Below are positions 47,015 to 55,841 of a stretch of 64,000 nt of DNA, in pieces. Each line of letters opens with the position of its first letter. Position 1 is the first letter of the stretch. The translations under genes were made by a program, and so were the position numbers. Location of the stretch: assembly GCA_020638095.1 (NCBI GenBank), contig JACKJF010000003.1:1116001-1180000 (forward strand), written 5' to 3'. The notes under the pieces are model-generated. The model was not told the DNA's origin and ran no database searches. It saw nothing but the letters and a program-made list of their open reading frames with translations. Origin of the DNA: Hyphomicrobiaceae bacterium. Its GTDB lineage: Bacteria; Pseudomonadota; Alphaproteobacteria; Rhizobiales; Devosiaceae.

Positions 47015-49897
47015 ATGGAAAAGACCAAGACCTTTCCGCCCCAGACCGCACCGTCCGAGCGCGGCCTCGATCTTTCCCCGCACGTCTCCGACGAAATCCG
47101 CAAGACGACCTGCTACATGTGCGCCTGTCGTTGCGGGGTGAACGTGCACATCCGCAAGGATCACAATGGCCGTGAGGTCGTCTCCTATCTTGAAGGTAAC
47201 CGCGACCATCCGACCAACCAGGGCGTGCTCTGCGCCAAAGGGTCGTCGGGCATCATGCAGCATTATTCGCCGGCGCGGCTGAAAAAGCCGCTCCTGCGCG
47301 TCGGTCCGCGCGGTTCGGGCAACTTCAAGGAAATTTCCTGGGAAGAGGCGCTGACCACGGCGACCAACTGGCTGCGTCCTGCGCGCCAGAAAGACCCGAG
47401 CAAGCTCGCCTTCTTCACCGGCCGCGACCAGTCGCAATCCTTCACCTCCTGGTGGGCGCAAGCGTTTGGCACGCCGAACTATGCAGCCCATGGCGGCTTC
47501 TGCTCGGTCAACATGGCGGCTGGCGGCATCTACACGATGGGCGGCGCGTTCTGGGAGTTCGGCACTTCCGATTGGGAACGCACGAGGATGTTCATGATCT
47601 TTGGCGTGGCCGAGGATCACGATTCCAACCCGATCAAGCTGGGCCTGTCCAAACTCAAGAAGAACGGCGCCAAGATCGTCGGCGTCAATCCGGTGCGCAG
47701 CGGCTACAACGCCGTCGCCGACGAATGGGTTGGCATAACGCCGGGAACGGATGGCCTCTTCATCCTGTCCATGGTTCAGGAACTGCTGAAGGCCGGCAAG
47801 GTCGATGTGCCCTATCTGGTGCGCTACACCAACGCGCCCTGGCTGGTGATCGAGGACCCCGGCGCAGCGGACCATGGCCTCTTCGCGCGCGGCAAGGACG
47901 GGCATCCGCTCGTCATCGACCGCCGCACCGGAAAGCTCGCTTCGGCCGAAGACAGTGACGCCAAGCCCGATCTGAAGGGCGTTGCCAAGCTCCCCGGCGG
48001 CCGCAAGGCGCGGCCGGTTTTCGAAATCATGGCCGAGAAATATCTCGATCCGAAATATGCTCCGGAAGCGGTGGCCGCGACCTGCGGCATCGAGGCCGGC
48101 ACCATCCGCCGCCTTGCCGCTGAACTGGCCCACGCCGCCTTCGAGGAGGAAATCGTTCTCGACCGCGAATGGACCGACTGGCGCGGCAAAAAACACGACA
48201 AGATGATCGGCCGTCCGGTCAGTTTCCATTCGATGCGCGGCATCTCGGCCCATTCCAACGGGTTCCAGACCGCCCGCGCCCTTCACTTTCTGCAGATCCT
48301 GCTTGGTTCGGTCGAAACGCCCGGCGGCTTCCGCTTCAAGCCGCCCTATCCGAAACCGGTCGAGGCGCACCCCAAGCCGCACTCAAAATGGGAACCCGAC
48401 ACGCCGCTTCACGGCCCGCACCTCGGCTATCCACTGAGCCCTGACGACCTTCAGATCGACGAAAATGGCCGCCCGCGCCGCATCGACAAGGCCTTCTCCT
48501 GGGACGCGCCGCTCGCCGCCCATGGCCTGATGCACATGGTCATTGCCAACGCCGCGGAAAAGGATCCGTACGGCATCGATGTCCTGTTCCTTTACATGGC
48601 CAACATGGCCTGGAACTCGTCGATGAATACGTCGGGCACCATGGAAATGCTCACCCGCACCGATGAGAAGGGCGACTACGTCATCCCCAAGATCATTTAT
48701 TCGGACGCCTATTCCTCCGAGATGGTCGCCTTTGCCGATCTCATCCTGCCCGATACGACTTATCTCGAACGGCACGACTGCATTTCCCTGCTCGACCGGC
48801 CGATTTCTGAGCCCGACGCGGCGGCCGACGCTATCCGTTGGCCGGTTGTCGAACCCGACCGCGACGTGCGCGGCTTCCAGTCAGTTCTGCTGGACCTTGG
48901 CGCCCGTCTCGGCCTGCCGGGTTTCGTTGCCGAAAATGGCTCGCCGAAATATCGCGATTATGCCGACTATCTCGTGAAGCACGAACGCCGGCCGGGCATC
49001 GGCCCGCTTGCTGGCTGGCGTGGCGAGGAAGGCGAAGCGCGCGGTCGTGGCGCGGCCAACCCGCATCAACTCGAAAAGTATATCGAGAACGGTGGCTTCT
49101 TTGTTGCCCACATTCCCGAAGAGGCCCAGTTCTTCAAGCCGTGGAACAAAGCCTATCAGGATTGGGCCGTGGGCATGGGCTTTTTCGACAAGCCCCAGCC
49201 CTATGTGTTCAGCCTTTATTCCGAACCGCTGCGCAAGTTCCAGCTGGCGGCCGAGGGTCACGGCGACCGTCAGCCGCCCGAAAACATGCGCGCCCGTATC
49301 AGGGAAGCGTTTGATCCACTGCCAACTTGGTACCCGCCATTCCAGGGTGAAATGGTCGACAAGACGGAGTTTCCGCTGCACGCGATCACGCAGCGGCCCG
49401 CGGCCATGTACCATTCCTGGGGGTCGCAGAACGCCTGGCTCAGGCAGATCCATGGCGCCAACCCGCTCTATGTTCCCGAGAATGTCGCCAGGGCGGCGGG
49501 CCTTCAGTCGGGCGACTGGGCCTGGGTCACCTCGCACCACGGACGCATCCGCGTGCCCGTGCATGTGACCGCCGCCTCCAATGAAAAGACGCTCTGGACC
49601 TGGAACGCCATAGGCAAGCGCAAGGGCGCCTGGGCGCTTGGCAAAGGTGCACCCGAAACCACGCGCGGCTTCCTGCTCAACCACTTGATCCACGAACTGC
49701 TGCCACCACGCGGCGACGGCATGCGTGTCTCCAACTCGGACCCGGTAACCGGTCAGGCCGCATGGTTCGACCTGCGCGTGAAAATAGAGAAGGCCGACGG
49801 CCCCGGGGCCGACAGTCTGATGCCTGAAACTGGCGGCCAGGTTTCTCCAGTCGGGCAGGGCCCCGAGACCGTTGAATACGGAAAGGCGTGGAAATGA
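47015..49897 (+). CDS. soeA: Molybdopterin oxidoreductase catalytic subunit, SoeA-like sulfite dehydrogenase
   Basis: A 960-residue protein of the DMSO-reductase family without a Tat signal, so it is cytoplasmic. An N-terminal [4Fe-4S] site is formed by Cys33, Cys36, Cys40 and Cys73. Cys163 in AAHGGFCSVN is the likely molybdenum ligand. Molybdopterin-binding blocks AKIVGVNPVRSGYNAVADEW and GTDGLFILSMVQELL follow. With the iron-sulfur subunit SoeB and the anchor SoeC it matches the cytoplasm-facing sulfite-oxidising enzyme of sulfur bacteria in length, subunit set and lack of signal. Related polysulfide or other reductases usually carry a Tat signal. The substrate assignment is probable, not certain. 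Confidence 0.78.
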   Translation: MEKTKTFPPQTAPSERGLDLSPHVSDEIRKTTCYMCACRCGVNVHIRKDHNGREVVSYLEGNRDHPTNQGVLCAKGSSGIMQHYSPARLKKPLLRVGPRGSGNFKEISWEEALTTATNWLRPARQKDPSKLAFFTGRDQSQSFTSWWAQAFGTPNYAAHGGFCSVNMAAGGIYTMGGAFWEFGTSDWERTRMFMIFGVAEDHDSNPIKLGLSKLKKNGAKIVGVNPVRSGYNAVADEWVGITPGTDGLFILSMVQELLKAGKVDVPYLVRYTNAPWLVIEDPGAADHGLFARGKDGHPLVIDRRTGKLASAEDSDAKPDLKGVAKLPGGRKARPVFEIMAEKYLDPKYAPEAVAATCGIEAGTIRRLAAELAHAAFEEEIVLDREWTDWRGKKHDKMIGRPVSFHSMRGISAHSNGFQTARALHFLQILLGSVETPGGFRFKPPYPKPVEAHPKPHSKWEPDTPLHGPHLGYPLSPDDLQIDENGRPRRIDKAFSWDAPLAAHGLMHMVIANAAEKDPYGIDVLFLYMANMAWNSSMNTSGTMEMLTRTDEKGDYVIPKIIYSDAYSSEMVAFADLILPDTTYLERHDCISLLDRPISEPDAAADAIRWPVVEPDRDVRGFQSVLLDLGARLGLPGFVAENGSPKYRDYADYLVKHERRPGIGPLAGWRGEEGEARGRGAANPHQLEKYIENGGFFVAHIPEEAQFFKPWNKAYQDWAVGMGFFDKPQPYVFSLYSEPLRKFQLAAEGHGDRQPPENMRARIREAFDPLPTWYPPFQGEMVDKTEFPLHAITQRPAAMYHSWGSQNAWLRQIHGANPLYVPENVARAAGLQSGDWAWVTSHHGRIRVPVHVTAASNEKTLWTWNAIGKRKGAWALGKGAPETTRGFLLNHLIHELLPPRGDGMRVSNSDPVTGQAAWFDLRVKIEKADGPGADSLMPETGGQVSPVGQGPETVEYGKAWK

Positions 49898-50643
49898 CTA
49901 CACTCCCGCATCATACCGAGAAGAAACTTGGTCTGGTTATCGACCTCGACATCTGTGTCGGCTGCCATGCCTGTGCCGTCTCCTGCAAGGAATGGAACAC
50001 GGGTGCCTACGGTGCACCTCTGTCTGACCTGCATGCCTACGGCGCTGACCCGTCCGGCACCTGGCTCAACCGCGTCCATTCCTACGAGGTCAAACCAAAA
50101 GAGGGTCCGGCCCAGCTCATTCACTTCCCCCGCTCGTGCCTGCATTGTGAGGATGCGCCCTGCGTCACCGTTTGCCCGACCGGTGCAAGTTACAAGCGCA
50201 CGGAAGACGGCATCGTTTTGGTGGACGAAGACAAATGCATGGGCTGCGGGCTTTGCGCCTGGGCTTGCCCCTATGGCGCACGCGAACTCGACGGCGCCGT
50301 CGGCGTGATGAAGAAGTGCACCCTTTGCGTTGACCGCATCTACAACGACAACATCCCGGAAGAAGATCGCGTGCCTTCATGCGTGCGCACCTGCCCGGCC
50401 AATGCCCGCCATTTTGGCGATTTTGCCGACCCTGAAAGCGACGTTTCGATCATGGTCGCCAAACGCGGCGGCTATGACCTGATGCCCGAGCAGAAGACCA
50501 AGCCGGTCAACAAATACCTGCCGCCGCGCCCGAAGACGCAAGGCGCAACGGCCAACGCGGAATATGCGATGCCCGCAGCAGAAACTGTTCAGCCGGGCGG
50601 CCTGCTTGGCTGGCTCGACAAGGCCCTCGCGGTCATAGATTAG
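49894..50643 (+). CDS. soeB: Iron-sulfur electron-transfer subunit, SoeB-like
   Basis: A 249-residue ferredoxin-type protein with four [4Fe-4S] sites. The first is CVGCHACAVSC (Cys21, 24, 27, 31). The others lie in CLHCEDAPCVTVCPTG, KCMGCGLCAWACPYGA, and KKCTLC paired with SCVRTCPANA. It passes electrons between the molybdenum subunit and the membrane anchor. Its ATG overlaps the soeA stop (ATGA), and soeC follows 12 bases later. The C-terminal helix is short and there is no signal peptide, in line with a cytoplasmic enzyme. Confidence 0.88.
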   Translation: MTTLPHHTEKKLGLVIDLDICVGCHACAVSCKEWNTGAYGAPLSDLHAYGADPSGTWLNRVHSYEVKPKEGPAQLIHFPRSCLHCEDAPCVTVCPTGASYKRTEDGIVLVDEDKCMGCGLCAWACPYGARELDGAVGVMKKCTLCVDRIYNDNIPEEDRVPSCVRTCPANARHFGDFADPESDVSIMVAKRGGYDLMPEQKTKPVNKYLPPRPKTQGATANAEYAMPAAETVQPGGLLGWLDKALAVID

Positions 50644-50655
50644 GAGGAGACAAAC

Positions 50656-51597
50656 ATGCATCCCGCTGCCTCCGTTATCGTCTTCACCACCTTTTCCGGC
50701 ATCGGCTTCGGCCTGATGACCCTTCTTGGTCTGCGCTTCGGTGTAGAAAATCCGTGGTTCCAATGGACCGCCACCATCGCCGCCTACTTCTTCGCCGGCC
50801 TTGGCCTTTTGTCGTCGACGCTCCACCTCCGCCGCCCTGACCGGGCCTGGCGCGCCTTTTCGCAGTGGCGCTCGTCCTGGCTGTCGCGCGAAGGGGTCAT
50901 GTCGATCCTGACCCTCGGCGTTTTTGGCCTTTATTCGATCGGCGTTCTTTTTCTCGACGTCTATGACCCCTGGCTTGGCGCGATTGCGGCGATCATGGCG
51001 CTGGTGACCGTCCTGACGACCTCGATGATCTATGCCCAGCTTCGCACCGTTCCGCGCTGGTCCACCGGCTGGACGCCGCTGGCCTTCTACGGCTTTGCGA
51101 TTGCGGGATCGTTGCTCCTTCTCGCGGCGCTTCTCGCCACTTTCGGTGCACCGCACGCAAGGCAGGTCGAGCAATATGCCATGGCCGCGATCATCATCGC
51201 CTGGGCCATCAAATATGGCTGGTGGCGGCACGCCGAGACAGCGACCCTCTCCGCGCGCGGTTCCGGCACGGGCGACGCGACGGGCCTCGGCCGCATCGGG
51301 TCGGTCCGCCCGTTCGAGCCGCCCAACACCAGCCCGAACTATCTGATGAAGGAAATGATCTACCGCGTCGGCCGCCAGCGTGCCCGCGCACTGCGTCGGA
51401 TGGCCCTTTTTCTCGGGGCCGTCGCGCCAGTCATCCTGATCGCGCTTGCAACTTATGCCGGGGCGGCCGCACCGCTTCTGATCCTTGCTTTCCTTCTCCA
51501 CCTCGCCGGTATGCTGGCCGAACGCTGGCTTTTCTTCGCCGAAGCCGAGCACGCGGTGGGTAGCTTCTACCGCGCCACCGATCCGATGGCGGCCTGA
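50656..51597 (+). CDS. soeC: Membrane anchor subunit, SoeC-like (DmsC family)
   Basis: A 313-residue membrane protein with about eight helices, starting ASVIVFTTFSGIGFGLMTLLG and including SSTLHLRRPDRAWRAFSQW RSSWLSREG, the typical DmsC-family loop. A GGAGGAG ribosome site precedes it. In SoeABC it links the cytoplasmic catalytic subunits to the quinone pool. It closes the soe part of the operon before a large hairpin. Confidence 0.85.
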   Translation: MHPAASVIVFTTFSGIGFGLMTLLGLRFGVENPWFQWTATIAAYFFAGLGLLSSTLHLRRPDRAWRAFSQWRSSWLSREGVMSILTLGVFGLYSIGVLFLDVYDPWLGAIAAIMALVTVLTTSMIYAQLRTVPRWSTGWTPLAFYGFAIAGSLLLLAALLATFGAPHARQVEQYAMAAIIIAWAIKYGWWRHAETATLSARGSGTGDATGLGRIGSVRPFEPPNTSPNYLMKEMIYRVGRQRARALRRMALFLGAVAPVILIALATYAGAAAPLLILAFLLHLAGMLAERWLFFAEAEHAVGSFYRATDPMAA

Positions 51598-51610
51598 GCC
51601 AACCTTCTTT

Positions 51611-51665
51611 CCGGCATTGCAAATGGCCGGGTCACGTGACAGGCTCGACCCGCTTGCAATGCCGG
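51611..51665. promoter_or_regulatory. Large two-part hairpin between soeC and tctC
   Basis: CCGGCATTGCAA (51611-51622) pairs perfectly with TTGCAATGCCGG (51654-51665), and an inner CGGGTC/GACCCG stem (51628-51633, 51647-51652) stacks on it. The loop holds the palindrome GTCACGTGAC. There is no T run, so it is more likely an RNA processing or stability element than a terminator. It sits 46 bases before the tctC start. Confidence 0.65.
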
Positions 51666-51710
51666 ACCCGTGCCGCAACGCATGGTGCGGGCCGGAACGA
51701 GGAGGAAACC

Positions 51711-52703
51711 ATGAATATTCAGAACGTGGCCAAGGCCGCGCTGCTTGCCGTCGGCATGACCCTGTCCCTGGGACTTGGTGCGGCTTTCGCCTTTGATCCG
51801 GAAAATCCGGAATGTATCGCCCCTGCCGATCCCGGCGGCGGCTGGGATTTCACCTGCCGCCAGGTTGCCAAGAACCTTCAGGATGAAGGTTTGATCTCGC
51901 AGACCATGCAGGTGACGAACCTTTCTGGCGGCGGTGGCGGCGTGGCCTTTGCCGAAGTCGTCAACAAGCGCAACACCGATGACAATCTGATCGTTGCGGC
52001 CTCGTCCGCCACGGCGACCCGTTTGGCGCAGGGTGCCTATCCCGGCAACACGATGGATCAGGTGCGCTGGCTCGCAGCCGTGGGCTCCGACTATGGCGTG
52101 ATTGCCGTTGCCGCCAATTCGCCGATCAACACGCTTCCCGAACTGCTCGACCAGATCAAGAACGATCCGACCTCGGTCTCGATTGCCGGCGGTTCCGCCG
52201 TTGGCGGCTGGGATCACCTCAAGGTTCTCATCGCGGCCAAGGCCTATGGCATCGATGATGTCCGTTCGGTCAAATACATCGCCTTTGATGGCGGCGGCGA
52301 GGCCGTGACCCAGCTTCTGGCCGGTTCCGTCCAGGCCTTTACCGGCGACCTGTCGGAAGCCAAGGGCTTCGTCGATTCAGGCGACATCAAGATCCTTGCC
52401 GTGCTTTCGCCCGAACGTCTCGGCGGGGACTTTGCCGAATTCCCGACGGCCAAGGAACAGGGCGTTGACGCAATTGGCGCCAACTGGCGCGGTTTCTACG
52501 CTCCGGGCGGCATGTCCGACGATGCCTACAATTACTGGGTCAACGACATTGCGACCCTTTATGCCTCCGACACCTGGAAAGCGGTGATGGACGCCAACGG
52601 TCTGGCTCCGCTCAACCTGCAGGGCGAAGCCTTCCAGTCCTTCGTGGCGAATTCGGTCGCCTCGATCACGCAGATTTCCAAGGAAATCGGCATCATTCAG
52701 TAA
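51711..52703 (+). CDS. Tripartite tricarboxylate transporter substrate-binding protein (TctC family)
   Basis: A 330-residue periplasmic protein with a signal peptide (AALLAVGMTLSLGLGAAFA). It starts at the ATG after GGAGGA. The mature part PECIAPADPGGGWDFTCRQVAK, GGGGGVAFAEVV, and GDLSEAKGFVDSGDIKILAVLSPERL match TctC-type receptors. It captures a carboxylate-type solute for the TctA/TctB carrier. The placement after soeABC suggests an organosulfur or carboxylate substrate connected to sulfite metabolism; that is only an inference. Confidence 0.88.
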   Translation: MNIQNVAKAALLAVGMTLSLGLGAAFAFDPENPECIAPADPGGGWDFTCRQVAKNLQDEGLISQTMQVTNLSGGGGGVAFAEVVNKRNTDDNLIVAASSATATRLAQGAYPGNTMDQVRWLAAVGSDYGVIAVAANSPINTLPELLDQIKNDPTSVSIAGGSAVGGWDHLKVLIAAKAYGIDDVRSVKYIAFDGGGEAVTQLLAGSVQAFTGDLSEAKGFVDSGDIKILAVLSPERLGGDFAEFPTAKEQGVDAIGANWRGFYAPGGMSDDAYNYWVNDIATLYASDTWKAVMDANGLAPLNLQGEAFQSFVANSVASITQISKEIGIIQ

Positions 52704-52718
52704 CATCTGATTTTCCGT

Positions 52719-52740
52719 GCCGGGCGGGCGACCGCCCGGC
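52719..52740 (+). terminator. Hairpin between tctC and tctB
   Basis: A perfect 9-bp stem GCCGGGCGG/CCGCCCGGC with a GCGA tetraloop follows the tctC stop by 15 bases, without a T run. As in ABC operons, such a hairpin protects the receptor mRNA and lowers expression of the carrier genes. Confidence 0.65.
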
Positions 52741-52761
52741 GCGCCCTTGGGGGAGGGGCAG

Positions 52762-53193
52762 ATGAGTGATCGGATTTTCGGTGTCGTCGGAATGCTGCTG
52801 GCCGCGCTCTTCATCTGGCGCGCCACGGTCATCCAGGAAAGCTTCATGTCCGACGCCGTCGGGCCGAAGACCTTTCCCATCATTATCGGCACGATCCTCG
52901 GACTTGCCTCGCTTTACATTTTCGTCCGCCCCGATGCCGAACCCGTCTGGCCGCGACTTGGCGGTCTCATTGAAATCTTCATGGCGATCGTGGTGCTTGT
53001 CGCCTACGCCATCGCCCTGCCGGAATTGGGTTTTGCCATCACCACGGCCATCGCGACCGCGTACCTCTCATGGCGGCTCGGTTCACCGGTCTGGCAATCC
53101 GTCCTGGCCGGCCTTCTGACCTCCGGCGGTCTCTACCTCGTCTTTCGTGTCATTCTTGGCCTGTCGCTCGCGCGCGGGCCGCTGGGCTTTTAG
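52762..53193 (+). CDS. Tripartite tricarboxylate transporter small membrane subunit (TctB family)
   Basis: A 143-residue protein with four hydrophobic segments (GVVGMLLAALFIW, FPIIIGTILGLASLYIF, LIEIFMAIVVLVAYAIALPELGFAITTAIATAYL, SVLAGLLTSGGLYLVFRVIL). The layout SDAVGPKTFPIIIG matches TctB. A GGGGAGGGG ribosome site precedes the ATG. It lies between the receptor and the large carrier gene. Confidence 0.85.
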   Translation: MSDRIFGVVGMLLAALFIWRATVIQESFMSDAVGPKTFPIIIGTILGLASLYIFVRPDAEPVWPRLGGLIEIFMAIVVLVAYAIALPELGFAITTAIATAYLSWRLGSPVWQSVLAGLLTSGGLYLVFRVILGLSLARGPLGF

Positions 53194-53207
53194 GCGGGGA
53201 GGGGCAA

Positions 53208-54755
53208 ATGGAAGTCTTTCAGTCCCTTGCCGACGGATTTGCCGTTGCCTTCACCCTTCAGAATCTCGGCCTCGCGCTGATCGGCTGTTTTCTTGGGACG
53301 ATCATCGGCGCGCTGCCGGGCCTCGGGCCGTCGAACGGCGTTGCCATTCTCATTCCGCTCGCTTTCACCCTCGGGCTTGGCCCGACCCCGGCCATGATCC
53401 TGCTGACGTCGGTCTATTATGGCGCCATGTATGGCGGCCGGATTTCGTCGATTCTGCTCAATATCCCCGGTGACGAACCGGCGCTCATGACGACGCTCGA
53501 TGGCTACCCCATGGCCAAGAATGGCCGCGCCGGCGAAGCATTGACCCTTTCCGGCATCGCTTCGTTTGTCGGCGCCTTCTTTGCCACCTGGGGTCTGGTT
53601 TTCCTTGCACCGCTCCTCGTCAAGGTCGCGCTCCTGTTTGGTCCGGCCGAATATTTCGCCCTCTTCACCCTCGCCTTTGCCACGCTGGGCGGCATCGCCT
53701 CGCGCAACCAGGCGAAGGCGGTCTTCGCCGCCGCGCTCGGTCTCGGTATCGCGATGATCGGCGTCGACGGCCAGACCGGCGTTCCGCGCTTCACCTTCGG
53801 CGAAGTCCATCTTTATGACGGCATCGACTTCCTTGTCGCCATCGTCGGTCTCTTCGCGCTGTCGGAAGTCTTCGTCTTTCTCGAACAGGCCGCCACCCGC
53901 AATCGTGGTGAAAAGCATCAGGACAACCATCCCAAGATCGGGCGTATCCTGCCTGAATGGTCAGTCATTCTAAGCTGCACGCCGTCGATGCTGCGCTCGA
54001 CCGTTCTCGGCTTCCTGGCCGGCGTTCTGCCCGGCGCCGGCGCATCGCTCGGCTCGTTCATTTCCTATTCGGTCGAAAAACGTCTGGTCGACAAAGAGGG
54101 AACCTTCGGGACTGGCGATCCGAGAGGCGTTGCCGCGCCCGAGGCCGGCAACAATGCCGCTGCGGGCGGCGCGCTGGTGCCGATGCTCGCCCTTGGCGTG
54201 CCGGGATCGGGCACGACGGCCGTGCTCCTCGCCGTGCTTCTCTCGCTCAACATCACGCCGGGTCCGCTGCTCTTCCAGAACAATCCCGATGTTGTCTGGG
54301 GCCTCATCGCCGCGCTCTTCATTGCCAATTTCGTGCTGCTCGCGCTCAACATTCCAATGGTCGGCATGTTTGTGCGCATTCTCATGGTGCCGACCCGCTT
54401 TCTCATGCCCGTCGTCGCCATGGTCTCGTTCGTCGGCATCTACGGCATTTCCGGCTCGAGCTTCGACCTTCTCGTCATGGTCGTGTTCGGCGTGCTCGGC
54501 TGGGTGCTGCGCAAGTTCGACGTGCCCCTTGTCCCAATCATTCTGGGCATTCTCCTTGGTGCCGCGATGGAAAAGAACCTCCGGCGCGCCATCACCATAT
54601 CGAACGGCGACTGGACAACACTCGTCCATTCCGGCCTGTCGATCACCCTCTGGGCCATCGCCATCATCGGCTTCGTCCTGCCGATCCTCGTCGGTCCGGC
54701 GCTCCGGCGGCGCATGAGCGTGCGGCGCAGCGAGGAAGACGTCACGTTCGATTGA
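53208..54755 (+). CDS. Tripartite tricarboxylate transporter large permease (TctA family)
   Basis: A 515-residue membrane protein. It has the TctA motifs GTIIGALPGLGPSNGVAILIPLAF and YYGAMYGGRISSILLNIPGDEPALMTTLDGYPM, and the second repeat GFLAGVLPGAGASLGSFISY ... ALGVPGSGTTAVLLAVLL. The paired loops form the transport path. A GGGGAGGGG site precedes the ATG at 53208. The open frame extends upstream into tctB and is not the start. It ends the forward unit convergent with cbbR. Confidence 0.93.
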   Translation: MEVFQSLADGFAVAFTLQNLGLALIGCFLGTIIGALPGLGPSNGVAILIPLAFTLGLGPTPAMILLTSVYYGAMYGGRISSILLNIPGDEPALMTTLDGYPMAKNGRAGEALTLSGIASFVGAFFATWGLVFLAPLLVKVALLFGPAEYFALFTLAFATLGGIASRNQAKAVFAAALGLGIAMIGVDGQTGVPRFTFGEVHLYDGIDFLVAIVGLFALSEVFVFLEQAATRNRGEKHQDNHPKIGRILPEWSVILSCTPSMLRSTVLGFLAGVLPGAGASLGSFISYSVEKRLVDKEGTFGTGDPRGVAAPEAGNNAAAGGALVPMLALGVPGSGTTAVLLAVLLSLNITPGPLLFQNNPDVVWGLIAALFIANFVLLALNIPMVGMFVRILMVPTRFLMPVVAMVSFVGIYGISGSSFDLLVMVVFGVLGWVLRKFDVPLVPIILGILLGAAMEKNLRRAITISNGDWTTLVHSGLSITLWAIAIIGFVLPILVGPALRRRMSVRRSEEDVTFD

Positions 54756-54758
54756 CGC

Positions 54759-55685
54759 CTACACGGAAACGCCCCTGACCTGGGGCAGAAACCGGGCACC
54801 TTCGCGGATCAGGAAGGACTGAAAGGCGGCGGCCGCCGGCGAGAGCGCACGGTCGGTGCGGCTGACGACGAACCATTGCCGGAGAACCGGCAAGCCCACC
54901 ACATCGAGCAGGACCAGCCGGCCGTTCTCCACCTCGCTCGCGATCGTGTGCGCCGAGATGAAGGCGATTCCGAGCCCGGCCATCACCGCCTGCTTGATTG
55001 TTTCGTTCGACCCCATTTCGGTGCCGAGGTTGCGTGGCCGGCCGGCTATATCCGAGAGAAACTGGGCGAGTGCCGCCCGCGTGCCCGAACCCTGCTCACG
55101 CACCAGAAACCGCTCCTGGGCGATCCGTTCCTTGCTGATGTCGCGGGCCTTGGCGAGGGGATGGTCCGGCGCCGCGGCGATGACCAGCGGGTGGGCGCCG
55201 ATCAGCGCCGCACTGAGCGGCAAATCGCGCGGCGGACGCCCCGTCAGCGCCAGCTCGATTGTCTGCCCGTGAAGCGCGGCCCGGATCGTTTCGCGGTTGC
55301 CGATGATCAGGGTCACTTCGACCCCCGGATGCTCCTTGCGGAAGGCGGCAACCATGGTCGGTGTGAAATATTTTGCCGTCGATACAAGCCCGAGACGCAC
55401 CGAGCCGGATTGCAGCCCCTTTATTGCATCAAGCTCGGTTTCGAGGCGCTGCAATTCTGCGGCCAGCGCCTCGGCGTGGCGGGCCACCGCCTCTCCCGCG
55501 GCAGTTGGACGCACGCCCTGAGGTGTCCGGTCGAACAAGGGCAGGCCGAGTTCCGCCTCAAGCTGTTTCATCTGGATGGTGACGGCTGGAGCAGTTAGGC
55601 CTAACTCACGGGCGGCATTGGCAATTTTGCCATGTGCCATCACGGCGCGAAGCGAATTGAGCTGCCGGAACGTCAGGTTCAACAT
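54759..55685 (-). CDS. cbbR: LysR-type regulator CbbR of the form II operon
   Basis: A 308-residue LysR regulator. It has the DNA-binding region MLNLTFRQLNSLRAVMAHGKIANAARELGLTAPAVTIQMKQLE and the effector domain VRLGLVSTAKYFTPTMVAAFRKEHPGVEVTLIIGNRETI, with EQGSGTRAALAQF. These blocks are the CbbR pattern. It is divergent from fbp and the cbb operon, which it probably activates. It is the second CbbR in the window and clearly diverged from the one beside cbbL. Confidence 0.93.
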   Translation of the reverse strand: MLNLTFRQLNSLRAVMAHGKIANAARELGLTAPAVTIQMKQLEAELGLPLFDRTPQGVRPTAAGEAVARHAEALAAELQRLETELDAIKGLQSGSVRLGLVSTAKYFTPTMVAAFRKEHPGVEVTLIIGNRETIRAALHGQTIELALTGRPPRDLPLSAALIGAHPLVIAAAPDHPLAKARDISKERIAQERFLVREQGSGTRAALAQFLSDIAGRPRNLGTEMGSNETIKQAVMAGLGIAFISAHTIASEVENGRLVLLDVVGLPVLRQWFVVSRTDRALSPAAAAFQSFLIREGARFLPQVRGVSV

Positions 55686-55841
55686 GCCAAAGCATAAAAA
55701 ATATTTAGTTCATTTGTAAAGGAATTAAAATTTACTAAGTGAGGTTTCAGGATCATGAATGGGCTGTTCCCGCGGGAGAAGGCAAAGCCACGGGCGGGAA
55801 CGAATGCCTTGGCGTTGCGCGCCGGAGCGGGAGGATGAGGA
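55686..55841. promoter_or_regulatory. cbbR/fbp divergent promoter region
   Basis: This 156-bp region has an AT-rich stretch at about 55692-55740 in GC-rich DNA. TTAAAATTTACTAA at 55725-55738 fits a TNA-N8-TNA CbbR half-site pattern, and the nearby TTTAGTTCATTTGTAAA is imperfectly symmetric. The stretch is about 100 to 150 bases upstream of fbp and next to the cbbR start, as expected for CbbR binding. Confidence 0.55.
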
